The notes beneath the pieces were generated by a model. The model saw only the letters and a program-made list of their open reading frames with translations, searched no databases and had not been told where the DNA came from. 64,000 nucleotides of DNA, taken from contig CAYPYW010000010.1 in the NCBI GenBank assembly GCA_964415365.1, positions 14,805-78,804 of the forward strand, given 5' to 3'. Positions 9,201 through 15,770 of this stretch are shown here, in pieces (position 1 is the stretch's first letter; every line of letters starts with the position of its first letter). The translations under genes were made by a program, and so were the position numbers. The DNA is from Hydromicrobium sp964415365 (lineage in GTDB: Bacteria > Actinomycetota > Humimicrobiia > Humimicrobiales > Humimicrobiaceae).

Positions 9201-9295
9201 AAGGGTGGGAAGTTTTTAGATTTCCTAATCATAGAATTTTGTCTCAAACTGATATTGTGATCGAAGATATTTTAAATTTGTTGAAGGAGCCATAA
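6230..9295 (+). CDS. SF1 (UPF1/DNA2-like) helicase fused to a C-terminal PD-(D/E)XK endonuclease-like domain
   Basis: A 1021-residue protein. Residues 1 to about 255 are a domain I do not recognise. Helicase domain 1A has Walker A GPPGTGKS at about 275-282, followed by a long, helical, Gln/Glu/Leu-rich insertion (about 340-560). Walker B is DEASQ at about 616, then GDPMQL; motif V/VI regions are HKFQGSEKD (about 822) and NVALSRAK (about 858). The last ~110 residues (LDFAL, then IECDGYQH) resemble the Vsr/DUF559/MTES_1575 type of nuclease fold, with an Asp and an E-x-D pair. This architecture is frequent in bacterial defence loci, so I infer a nucleic-acid-processing or anti-phage role. CGN arginine codons are commoner than in the neighbours, suggesting transfer. 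No Shine-Dalgarno sequence is visible. Confidence 0.8.
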   Translation: MEELNNIVAYWYDCIKSEDILEKDISINVRSKAVLYPFDNDPFIFDKRENSVLVSGDGKLTTFSEYISIRDYEPYYGYPILFYFDDNSKKYLVAPLFIIKVKFVEKDKGLHLQKDEQNPTCGIQAFSRLGFRTEEIADISQPLERLFRSEFSNSKNLAEKCLEVIQKEAELPINEPIDPNRLTNREKISKNMASGLYNKSLVFAGENTAYNISLLQDLLELKEKNDLDKTALSFILEKISSVKGVEKTPILPFPSNEYQVKALQNIFQNKLSVITGPPGTGKSQYISNLLINLFLEGKSVLFVSHTNPAVDVVNEKINQQFRNLMLRTGRKEFRQELKGRFNELILESERKPLEQGQIGQIQSMWQTILQYRESLLQLDQLEQRFEDSYLPYSNRKTPFYEGYNLEQSFEELSPNLRKLEVIKERLEHLRSKIENKQFSLLERIVLFLFPHYIENKKERLFYNLSRILPLSTLRILQNSTKPAQIRNWNDQGWLRLSEYLELLKYFFKFETIRQEIETFQPRAIIEQKIRKLEKDFCDVSKRFVKDIYIQRMLGKGENVGRVNSFLYQVDSIRPNDDGIDSYLFKEALDALKIWSCTLKSVRRTFPLSPGIFDYVIFDEASQVDLPSAAPALYRAKRAIVVGDPMQLTHVAGLTRDIDKGLARIHGLTEKKNIYPSKIRYCDIPLYRSAENSLSHKPILLINHYRSEDQIIALCNQAFYGGHLKIMTTLDYARYPSSLPLGIHWINCEGEVFKHPAGSRINRAEVLLVNKVFQDVLQEISGTDLSIGIVTPYSRQQDAIYERISQSTSAELLERHNVRILTAHKFQGSEKDIMIFSLVLASRGNGSSDRWYNIYPQILNVALSRAKYLLYIVGDRNFCHEHSCYKEQDCVLKRLVKTYDDIKKQEKAEEYTLFEKFDSPTERFLFEKLQKIDFGRLKYKLIPKLVVKRYTLDFALLGKKKIDIECDGYQHTIIEGFPVLEDVARDYFLKEEGWEVFRFPNHRILSQTDIVIEDILNLLKEP

Positions 9296-9349
9296 CCATG
9301 ATACTTCATCTAACACAGCTAAAAGATTCGTGCCTTATGGTACTCACCC

Positions 9350-9372
9350 AAATTTTTGCTCCGCAAAAATTT
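9350..9372 (+). terminator. Perfect hairpin after the helicase-nuclease gene
   Basis: A 10-bp perfect inverted repeat (AAATTTTTGC / GCAAAAATTT) with a 3-base loop, followed by ATTTTTAT. It is AT-rich and the downstream U tract is broken, so termination would be weak. It lies 54 bases after the helicase stop, where a terminator is expected. Confidence 0.45.
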
Positions 9373-9395
9373 ATTTTTATATAATAAGTAAAAAC

Positions 9396-9503
9396 ATGAA
9401 TGAATTGTATTCCAAAAAAGTGGAAAAGGAAGACATTGTTATTTTAACTGAGTATCGTTTCAAAATGTTTGATGAAATATTTTTACTTAGACTATTTTTT
9501 TAA
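9396..9503 (+). CDS. Small ORF of unknown function (35 codons), possibly a remnant
   Basis: An ATG-initiated reading frame that ends inside the 3' end of rpmB on the opposite strand. The predicted peptide starts MNELYSKKVEKED. It has no recognisable domain and no clear ribosome site. It could be the leftover 5' end of a gene lost at the right border of the accessory islet, or chance. Convergent overlap with rpmB argues against a well-conserved gene. Confidence 0.2.
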   Translation: MNELYSKKVEKEDIVILTEYRFKMFDEIFLLRLFF

Positions 9504-9678
9504 CCTTACCTGATGTCAAGCAGCTGGCACAGATATTTATAGTCTTAATCTCGCCTTTATATTCAACCTTTGCCTTATGAATATTGGGCTTAAAGATCCT
9601 TCTGGTTTTTTTGTGTGAGTGACTTACATTATTTCCAAAAGATGTTTTTTTACCGCAAATTTCACATACTCTGGGCAT
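9487..9678 (-). CDS. rpmB: 50S ribosomal protein L28
   Basis: A 63-residue basic protein, normal for L28, with the opening pattern MPRVCEICGKKTSFGNNVSHSH and a second cysteine pair (CASC) near the C-terminus, so this is the zinc-binding (C+) form. On the minus strand an AGGAGAAAA Shine-Dalgarno sequence precedes the ATG, and a TATAAT-like -10 lies at 9746-9741. It is the only clear minus-strand gene in the window. It is divergent from the FakA-like gene, as in many Gram-positive genomes where rpmB and the DAK-type gene are back to back. Confidence 0.95.
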   Translation of the reverse strand: MPRVCEICGKKTSFGNNVSHSHKKTRRIFKPNIHKAKVEYKGEIKTINICASCLTSGKVKKIV

Positions 9679-9872
9679 TTTTTCTCCTGTATATTTTAAA
9701 AAAATTTATATTTTAATTCCGGGGAATATTTATTTTATTAATTATAAATAAACCAGGAACGAATATTAGCATTTTATTTTTCACTTTTCAAGGTAAATAA
9801 AAAAGTAATTAAGTGTTAATAGAAACAATTTTTAACCAATAAAGTCTTAAGGAATGTAGAAAAAAAGTGTGT

Positions 9873-9924
9873 CTGGATAAAGATTGTTTTATCCGGGTAG
9901 AAATGAGGCGAATTCTGATATAAT
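9873..9924 (+). promoter_or_regulatory. Promoter for the fakA-rsmD-coaD block with an upstream hairpin/operator-like repeat
   Basis: TGATATAAT (extended -10; TATAAT at 9919-9924) lies 31 bases before the ATG at 9956. No good -35 is present. In its place is a perfect 7-bp inverted repeat, GGATAAA (9875-9881) and TTTATCC (9888-9894), centred about 36 bases upstream of the -10. It could be an operator or activator site. Confidence 0.5.
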
Positions 9925-9955
9925 ATATTAGAGTATTTAGCCATTTAACCCTGAA

Positions 9956-11722
9956 ATGGGTAAAGCTATGTTTAATGAAATAAACAAACAAGAGTTAGAT
10001 AAAGTCATTGATATAATAATAGAGAATTTTAAGGAAAACGAAGATAAAATTAACGATATGAATGTATTTCCTGTTCCTGACGGGGATACCGGTACCAATA
10101 TGCTGCTTACTTTGAATTCAATCAAGGAAGAACTTTCAAAACTTAAGGATTTTTCTGTAGGAAATGTTCTGGAGAGAGCTTCATTTGGAGCATTAATGGG
10201 GGCCAGGGGAAATTCTGGTGTAATATTGTCTCAAATACTCAAGGGTTTTTTTGATATTATAACAAAATGTGACAGTCTGAGTCTGGAGGTAATAAAAGAA
10301 GCACTGAGATCATCCAGAGATCTGGCCTATGATTCTGTACAGGATCCAACCGAGGGTACCATGCTTACTACCATAAAAGATATCTGCAAGTTTGTGGATG
10401 ATCTGACCAATCATACCGGTAAAATAAAACTGATAGAGCTCCTGGATAAAATTATTTTGGAAGCCGAAAAATCTGTTGAGAGAACCACTTTTCTCCTGCC
10501 TGTATTGAAAAAAGCAGATGTGGTGGATGCCGGAGCACAGGGTATCCTGGATATACTGATTGGAGCCAGAAAGGCAATGACCGATATCAGTAGTATAAAT
10601 GGAAAATTGGAAAGGACACTTGTTGGAAGCGTAGGGAGCTTATCTTCCGGATCCGGCGGCAGTGGTAACCCCGGTAGTAACAGTTCGGAAAACAATAATC
10701 CTGACACCAATCCCGAAGCTGATATCCTGAAGGTTGGAAAGGAAAGTTTGGAAGAGGTAAAAAGAAGTTATGAAATCAAATACACTTATTGTACAGAATT
10801 CATATTAAAAGGCAGTGGGATAGATATAGAAAGACTGAGGGAAAGAATTGAAAGTTTTGGCGACAGTGCTCTGGTAGTCGGAAATGATAGTCTGGTGAAA
10901 ATACATGTTCATACCAACCATCCCCATAAGGTTCTGAGGAGGGCGTTGAGTGAAGGTACTCTTCACGATATTCAGATTAATAATATGAAAGATCAGAGAG
11001 AAGAGGTAACAGGAAAAGCAGAAGCAGTAGGGAAGGCAGAAACAACAGAAGAAAAGATGGAAGAAAGGAGAACACTAATAGCAGTAGCTAATGGTGAAGG
11101 ATTGGAAGGGATATTTAAAAGTATTGGTGTAGATATTATTGTAAGCGGCGGACAAAGCATGAATCCATCAACCTACGATATAGTAAAGGCTATAAATAGT
11201 ACAGAAGCTTCTGAGGTTGTTATATTTCCAAATAATAAAAATATAATACTTACCGCTAATCAGGCAAAAAAGATTGTAAAGAATAAAGGTGTTTATGTGG
11301 TACCAACCAGAAGTATACCGGCAGGCATATCGGCAATACTGTCTTATAATCCTGATTCGGCCATGGAAGAGAATATGTGCGGCATGGAAGAAGCAGCTAA
11401 AAAGGTCAAAGACGGAGAGATAACCCAGGCAGTAAGAGATGCAAATCTTATGGTCGGTGAGATAAAAAAGGGCGAATATATCGGCCTGTCCAGCGGCAAG
11501 GTTAGAGTGATATCGGATAATGTGGTAGATGCCACTATTGATCTGATAAGAGACATTGCAGGTTCCACTGAGGAAGTTATTACTTTTTACACCGGAAAGG
11601 ATGCTGCACCGGAAGACATTGAAAGCATCAAAAAAGAGATCAAAAAGCATTTTCCCAGAATGGACATAGAAATACATAAGGGTGAACAACCCTTATATCC
11701 TTATATATTTTCAATCGAATGA
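9956..11722 (+). CDS. fakA: DAK-domain kinase, FakA/YloV-like (fatty-acid kinase catalytic subunit)
   Basis: A 588-residue protein with the DhaL-type ATP-binding domain at the N-terminus (NVFPVPDGDTGTNM at residues 36-49, metal-binding aspartates 42 and 44; GARGNSGVILSQ further on) and the FakA/YloV middle and C-terminal domains. A Gly/Ser/Asn-rich low-complexity linker lies near residues 230-252. In Staphylococcus FakA phosphorylates fatty acids bound to FakB; no fakB (DegV-family) gene lies in this window. The start is ATG 9956, or ATG 9968, which has GGG eight bases upstream. Its 3' end overlaps the extended rsmD frame. Adjacency to rpmB is the usual context. Confidence 0.88.
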   Translation: MGKAMFNEINKQELDKVIDIIIENFKENEDKINDMNVFPVPDGDTGTNMLLTLNSIKEELSKLKDFSVGNVLERASFGALMGARGNSGVILSQILKGFFDIITKCDSLSLEVIKEALRSSRDLAYDSVQDPTEGTMLTTIKDICKFVDDLTNHTGKIKLIELLDKIILEAEKSVERTTFLLPVLKKADVVDAGAQGILDILIGARKAMTDISSINGKLERTLVGSVGSLSSGSGGSGNPGSNSSENNNPDTNPEADILKVGKESLEEVKRSYEIKYTYCTEFILKGSGIDIERLRERIESFGDSALVVGNDSLVKIHVHTNHPHKVLRRALSEGTLHDIQINNMKDQREEVTGKAEAVGKAETTEEKMEERRTLIAVANGEGLEGIFKSIGVDIIVSGGQSMNPSTYDIVKAINSTEASEVVIFPNNKNIILTANQAKKIVKNKGVYVVPTRSIPAGISAILSYNPDSAMEENMCGMEEAAKKVKDGEITQAVRDANLMVGEIKKGEYIGLSSGKVRVISDNVVDATIDLIRDIAGSTEEVITFYTGKDAAPEDIESIKKEIKKHFPRMDIEIHKGEQPLYPYIFSIE

Positions 11723-12299
11723 TTTTACTGGATGGAGATGGGCTATTAGAATTATTTCTGGTAAATTCAAAGGCAGAAAACTAAAACCTCCTTCGGATTA
11801 TAAAATCAGACCTACTTTAGACAGTGTAAAAGAAAGTATTTTTAATGTTATTGGCAGCAGAATAGAAGGGTCAAACGTCCTTGATTTATTTGCGGGAACA
11901 GGCTCACTGGGAATAGAATCCTTAAGCAGGAACTGCAATCTGGTATATTTTGTAGATGAAAGCTTTGAGTCAATTAATCTTATAAGATATAATGTCACCT
12001 GTTTAAAAATCGAAAATGAGAAGTATAAAATAATCAGAAGTGACGTTCTGGAGTTTTTGCAATCTTATGTGAACTCAAAATGGGATATAATCTTTATAGA
12101 CCCGCCATATAAGATTGAAAGTGGTATAATGAGAAAAATATTTGGCGTTCTATCTGAAAAAAGAGTTAGCAGGGCTGATACTCTGATAGTATACGAATAT
12201 TTTTTTAAGAGAGATGTCAGGGAAGAGATAGAGGGTTTGAAAAAAATTAAGGAATCACATTTTGGGGATAAAAGGGTGATTTATCTTTCTCCTTATTAA
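11682..12299 (+). CDS. rsmD: 16S rRNA (guanine-966-N2)-methyltransferase RsmD
   Basis: A SAM-dependent rRNA methyltransferase. The SAM motif LDLFAGTGSLGIE and the catalytic DPPY (in FIDPPYKIE) are clear. The family normally begins M-R-I/V-I-S-G-K-F-K-G-R. Here that block is encoded from ATT at 11745 with GGAG eight bases upstream, and no ATG/GTG/TTG is near. The first canonical in-frame start is GTG 11682, which lies inside fakA and would add 21 unrelated residues. I keep 11682 as the outer bound but think ATT 11745 is the real start. coaD follows after 23 bases, the usual rsmD-coaD pair. Confidence 0.92.
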   Translation: MNNPYILIYFQSNDFTGWRWAIRIISGKFKGRKLKPPSDYKIRPTLDSVKESIFNVIGSRIEGSNVLDLFAGTGSLGIESLSRNCNLVYFVDESFESINLIRYNVTCLKIENEKYKIIRSDVLEFLQSYVNSKWDIIFIDPPYKIESGIMRKIFGVLSEKRVSRADTLIVYEYFFKRDVREEIEGLKKIKESHFGDKRVIYLSPY

Positions 12300-12322
12300 A
12301 ATTAAGAGATAGGACTTAAACT

Positions 12323-12802
12323 ATGGAAAAAATAGCGCTATGCCCGGGAACCTATGATCCTTTGACCGAGGGGCACAGGGATATAATTGAAAGAAGTTCA
12401 AAGATTTTCTATAAAGTGATAGTAGCCATATCTAAAGATACCAAAAAGAAACCTTTCTACACTGCGGAAAAAAGAGCTGGTTTTGCAAGGAGAGCATTGA
12501 AAAATCTGAAAAATGTGGAAGTTATTACTTTTGAAGGATTGCTGGTAGATCTGGCTAAAAAAGTAAAGGCTACGGTTATAGTCAAAGGTCTCAGAGCTAT
12601 TTCGGATTTTGAGTATGAATTTCAGATGGCACAGATCAATAAAAAATTAAATCCGGAAGTGGAAACTATGTTTATGGTGACCAATCCTAAATTTGCTTAT
12701 CTTAGTTCCAGTGCGGTAAAAGAAGTGGCGGGATTCCAGGGCTGCATAAAAGGACTGGTTCCTGAAGAAATAGAGAAAGATATAATAAAAAGTTTTAAAT
12801 AA
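12323..12802 (+). CDS. coaD: Phosphopantetheine adenylyltransferase
   Basis: The product catalyses the penultimate step of coenzyme A synthesis. It has 159 residues, the normal length. The nucleotidyltransferase motif PGTYDPLTEGH (residues 8-18) and the C-terminal SSSAVKEVA signature are present. It lies between rsmD and a conserved coiled-coil gene, as in Gram-positive genomes. Confidence 0.96.
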   Translation: MEKIALCPGTYDPLTEGHRDIIERSSKIFYKVIVAISKDTKKKPFYTAEKRAGFARRALKNLKNVEVITFEGLLVDLAKKVKATVIVKGLRAISDFEYEFQMAQINKKLNPEVETMFMVTNPKFAYLSSSAVKEVAGFQGCIKGLVPEEIEKDIIKSFK

Positions 12803-12827
12803 GAGTATTTTTAAGTAAAAAATAGAT

Positions 12828-13301
12828 ATGGAGAACGATATGAATGCATTTGAAATTGTAGACCGGATTGAAGAATTCCTTGATAAAAGTAAAAGAATTC
12901 CATTTTCATCCAATTTAATTGTAAATGAGAATGAAATATACGACCTTCTGGATGAACTGAGGAATATACTACCGGAGGAATTCAAGCAATCCAGATGGAT
13001 TGTTAAAGAGAGAGAAAACATGATAGAGGAAGCTAAAAGGTACTCTGAAAGAGTAATAAAGGAGGCAAAAGAGAAAGCAGAAATTCTGGTCAGCGAAACC
13101 GAGGTACTAAAAGAAGCCAGCAGGAAATCTGAGGAATTAATGGCTGCAGTAGAAGCCAGAGCAAGAACTATCAGACTGGAAGCTGAAGATTATGCCGATG
13201 AGAAGCTGGCAAACCTGGAAGCTGTGTTACATAAATTGTTAACTGCTATTGAAAAGGGAAGAGAACAATTTAGAAGCACGCTGAGTTCGGGTGAGAAATA
13301 A
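12828..13301 (+). CDS. Conserved coiled-coil protein (DivIVA/Rv2927c-like), function unknown
   Basis: A 157-residue protein. Residues 5-55 form a conserved segment with the pattern IP(F)S..L(I)VNE.EI.DLLDELR..LPEE. The remainder is one long charged coiled coil (EAKRYSERVIKEAKEKAE and so on). The same kind of protein sits between coaD and rpmF in Actinomycetota (Rv2927c type) and in some Bacillota, and has been linked loosely to DivIVA-like or ATP-synthase-b-like helices. It has no membrane segment. In related genomes yceD (DUF177) stands between it and rpmF; here only 95 bases separate them, so yceD is absent. GTG/TTG alternatives exist, but ATG 12828 or 12840 is plausible. Confidence 0.7.
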   Translation: MENDMNAFEIVDRIEEFLDKSKRIPFSSNLIVNENEIYDLLDELRNILPEEFKQSRWIVKERENMIEEAKRYSERVIKEAKEKAEILVSETEVLKEASRKSEELMAAVEARARTIRLEAEDYADEKLANLEAVLHKLLTAIEKGREQFRSTLSSGEK

Positions 13302-13396
13302 TATTTGTTGAATAAATATTTTTTTATGTTATATTTATATATTTATGTTTGTTTATAACAAGTTTGTAACAAAGTATTCAGCAGGAGGATATAGTA

Positions 13397-13630
13397 TTGG
13401 CAGTACCAAAGAGCAAAGTATCAAAGTCCAAAAGAGATAAGCGTAGGACTCATGACCGTTTAAAAATGGTGAATATTGTTGAATGCCCTAGATGCCATAG
13501 TAAAAAAATATCGCATAGGGTCTGTGAAAGTTGTGGGTATTACTCTGAACATGAGATAATAATATTTGAAGAGAAAGGCAAAAAGAAAGAAAAGAAAGAA
13601 ACAAAAGAAACAAAGGAAGAACGCAAATAA
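13397..13630 (+). CDS. rpmF: 50S ribosomal protein L32
   Basis: The first ~57 residues are a standard L32: MAVPKSKVSKSKRDKRR followed by a zinc ribbon with CPRC and CESC pairs. The start is TTG 13397 behind a strong AGGAGGA. The last ~18 residues are a Lys/Glu/Thr repeat tail not usual for L32. The gene leads into the acyl-CoA synthetase rather than directly into plsX. Confidence 0.95.
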   Translation: MAVPKSKVSKSKRDKRRTHDRLKMVNIVECPRCHSKKISHRVCESCGYYSEHEIIIFEEKGKKKEKKETKETKEERK

Positions 13631-13666
13631 AATTGGATTTTAGAGAACTAAATGGAGGTTTGTATT

Positions 13667-15769
13667 TTGAATTTGCGAGATTTTTTTTGTCCTGATTCCG
13701 TAGCAGTAATAGGAGCTGCCAGAGAGGAAAAAAAAGTAGGCCGCACTATACTGGATAGTATAATAAACTCAGGGTTTAAAGGTAAGTTGTTTCCGGTAAA
13801 TCCCAACGCAGACGAAATAGATGGCGTTAAATGTTATCACTCAGTTCTAGATATCCCCACTAATATTGACTTAGCTATAATAGTTGTTCCTGTACAGTTT
13901 GTGCTGCAGGTTTTAGAAGAGTGCTCAAAGAAAAATGCCAAATGGGCTATTGTTATTTCTGCAGGGTTTAAAGAGACAGGAGTGGAAGGTGCAAAAAGAG
14001 AGACTCAGTTAATCGCGAAAGCAAAAGAGTATGGTATCAAGATACTGGGACCCAACTGTATGGGAATCATTGATACTGAATGTCCGATAAATGCAACTTT
14101 CTCACCCATTATGCCTCCTAGAGGTAAGATAGGCTTTATATCACAATCAGGTGCACTGGGTAGTTCTATACTGGACTGGGCAAAAACATATAAAATAGGA
14201 CTTTCAAAATTTGTGTCATTGGGCAATAAAGCTGATATTTCTGAAAACGATTTGTTTGATGACTGGGAAGATGACGAAAATACTAAAGTCATTACTGCAT
14301 ATCTTGAGGGCGTAAAATATGGTGTGGAGTTCATTAAAATATCCTCAAGAGTATCAAAAAGTAAACCCATAATTGTCATAAAATCAGGAAATACGGATGC
14401 CGGAGCCAGGGCAGTTTCGTCCCATACTGGTACTCTTGCCGGTTCTGCTAAAGCTTATGAAGCAGCTTTTAAACAAACAGGAATTATAAGAGCTAATACT
14501 ATAAGGGATCTTTTTAATTATGCCACGGCTTTTTCATATCAACCATTGCCTAAAGGTAAAAAAGTTGCAATAATAACAAATGCAGGCGGTCCCGGTATTA
14601 TGGCTACCGATACCTGTGAGAAAAGTAATATATTACTGGCGAGTTTGAGCAAGGAAACCATAGATAGTTTGAAAGAGTTTTTACCGGAGGCAGCGAATTT
14701 TTACAATCCCATTGATGTACTGGGAGACGCACTGGCAGACAGGTATAAAAAAGCTCTGGAAGTAGTTATAAAGGACAGCAATGTTGATGCGGTAGTAGTG
14801 CTGCTTACACCACAGGCCATGACTCAGCCTTTTGAAACAGCCAGAGCAATTACGGAAGTAATGGAGAAAAGCGGTAAGGAAGTACCGGTAGTAATTAGTT
14901 TTATAGGAGGTGCTGGAGTCGAAAAAGCAGTGAAATATCTGACCGAGAGAAATATTCCAAATTTCGATATTCCTGAAGAAGCAATAGACACATTGAAAGT
15001 TATGATGGAATATACAGACTGGAAGTCGAGAAAGAGCTTACCTGTTGAAAATTTTAGTGTTGATAAAGAAAGAGTTAAGGAAGTATTCAATCAGTGTCAG
15101 GCTGAAGGCAGGTCGGAATTAGGGGAAATGGAAGCGAGAAAGATTCTTGAAGCATATAGAATAAGGGTACCCAGAGCAGAACTGGCTCGTGGTATAGATG
15201 AGGCGAAAGAAATAGCAGGCCGGATTGGATATCCGTTGGTGCTGAAAATTGATTCCCCCAATATTTTGCATAAAACTGATGTGGGCGGTGTCAAAATCGG
15301 AATAGAGGATGAAAAAGAGCTGGAGGAGGATTATAACCAGATTCTTTTTAATGTGGGAAGATATATGCCGGATGCCAATATACGTGGTATTCTGGTTCAG
15401 GAATTTGTTAAAGAAAAAAAAGAAACTATTATTGGGGTGAGTAAAGACCCACAGTTTGGGCCTATGATTATGTTTGGACTTGGCGGGATATATGTTGAGG
15501 CACTAAAAGATGTTTCTTTTAGGATTGCCCCTTTAAACAGACAGATGGCCGGTGAAATGATAGAAGAAATTAAAAGTGTCAAGCTACTTAAAGGTACGAG
15601 AGGTGAAGATATTTCAGATATTGATAGTGTGATTGAAATCATGCTTAGAGTTTCCCAGTTGGTTATGGACTTTCCGGAAATAATAGAAATGGATGTAAAT
15701 CCTTTGTTTGTAAAAAAACAGGGTGAGGGATCTATTGCTGGAGACGCAAGAATAAGAATAGGAGGTTAA
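13667..15769 (+). CDS. ADP-forming acetate/acyl-CoA ligase (fused alpha-beta subunits)
   Basis: An NDP-forming acyl-CoA synthetase converting acyl-CoA + ADP + Pi to acid + CoA + ATP, a substrate-level ATP step in fermentative prokaryotes. Domain order: CoA-binding Rossmann domain (VIGAAREEKKVGR), succinyl-CoA-ligase-like flavodoxin domains with the phospho-histidine segment SSHTGTLAG (about residue 252), then the ATP-grasp domain (YPLVLKIDSPNILHKTD.GGV; C-terminal MDVNPLFV). TTG 13667 is nine bases after GGAGG and is preferred over ATG 13652, which overlaps that site. It is about 700 residues, full length for fused alpha-beta forms. The stop lies one base before the next gene, so the pair is co-translated. 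Substrate range cannot be read from the sequence. Confidence 0.9.
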   Translation: MNLRDFFCPDSVAVIGAAREEKKVGRTILDSIINSGFKGKLFPVNPNADEIDGVKCYHSVLDIPTNIDLAIIVVPVQFVLQVLEECSKKNAKWAIVISAGFKETGVEGAKRETQLIAKAKEYGIKILGPNCMGIIDTECPINATFSPIMPPRGKIGFISQSGALGSSILDWAKTYKIGLSKFVSLGNKADISENDLFDDWEDDENTKVITAYLEGVKYGVEFIKISSRVSKSKPIIVIKSGNTDAGARAVSSHTGTLAGSAKAYEAAFKQTGIIRANTIRDLFNYATAFSYQPLPKGKKVAIITNAGGPGIMATDTCEKSNILLASLSKETIDSLKEFLPEAANFYNPIDVLGDALADRYKKALEVVIKDSNVDAVVVLLTPQAMTQPFETARAITEVMEKSGKEVPVVISFIGGAGVEKAVKYLTERNIPNFDIPEEAIDTLKVMMEYTDWKSRKSLPVENFSVDKERVKEVFNQCQAEGRSELGEMEARKILEAYRIRVPRAELARGIDEAKEIAGRIGYPLVLKIDSPNILHKTDVGGVKIGIEDEKELEEDYNQILFNVGRYMPDANIRGILVQEFVKEKKETIIGVSKDPQFGPMIMFGLGGIYVEALKDVSFRIAPLNRQMAGEMIEEIKSVKLLKGTRGEDISDIDSVIEIMLRVSQLVMDFPEIIEMDVNPLFVKKQGEGSIAGDARIRIGG

Positions 15770-15770
15770 G

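Noticed and set aside
6199..9332. Fragments resembling the MITE ends near 6199-6216 and 9319-9332, flanking the helicase gene
   Set aside because: About 13 of 17 and 13 of 14 matches over short AT-rich stretches, with no flanking duplication and an orientation pointing away from the gene. Too weak to call a composite transposon.
11168..11689. 173-codon minus-strand ORF inside the FakA-like gene
   Set aside because: Antisense to a well-conserved coding frame. The predicted protein has no family features and no ribosome site.
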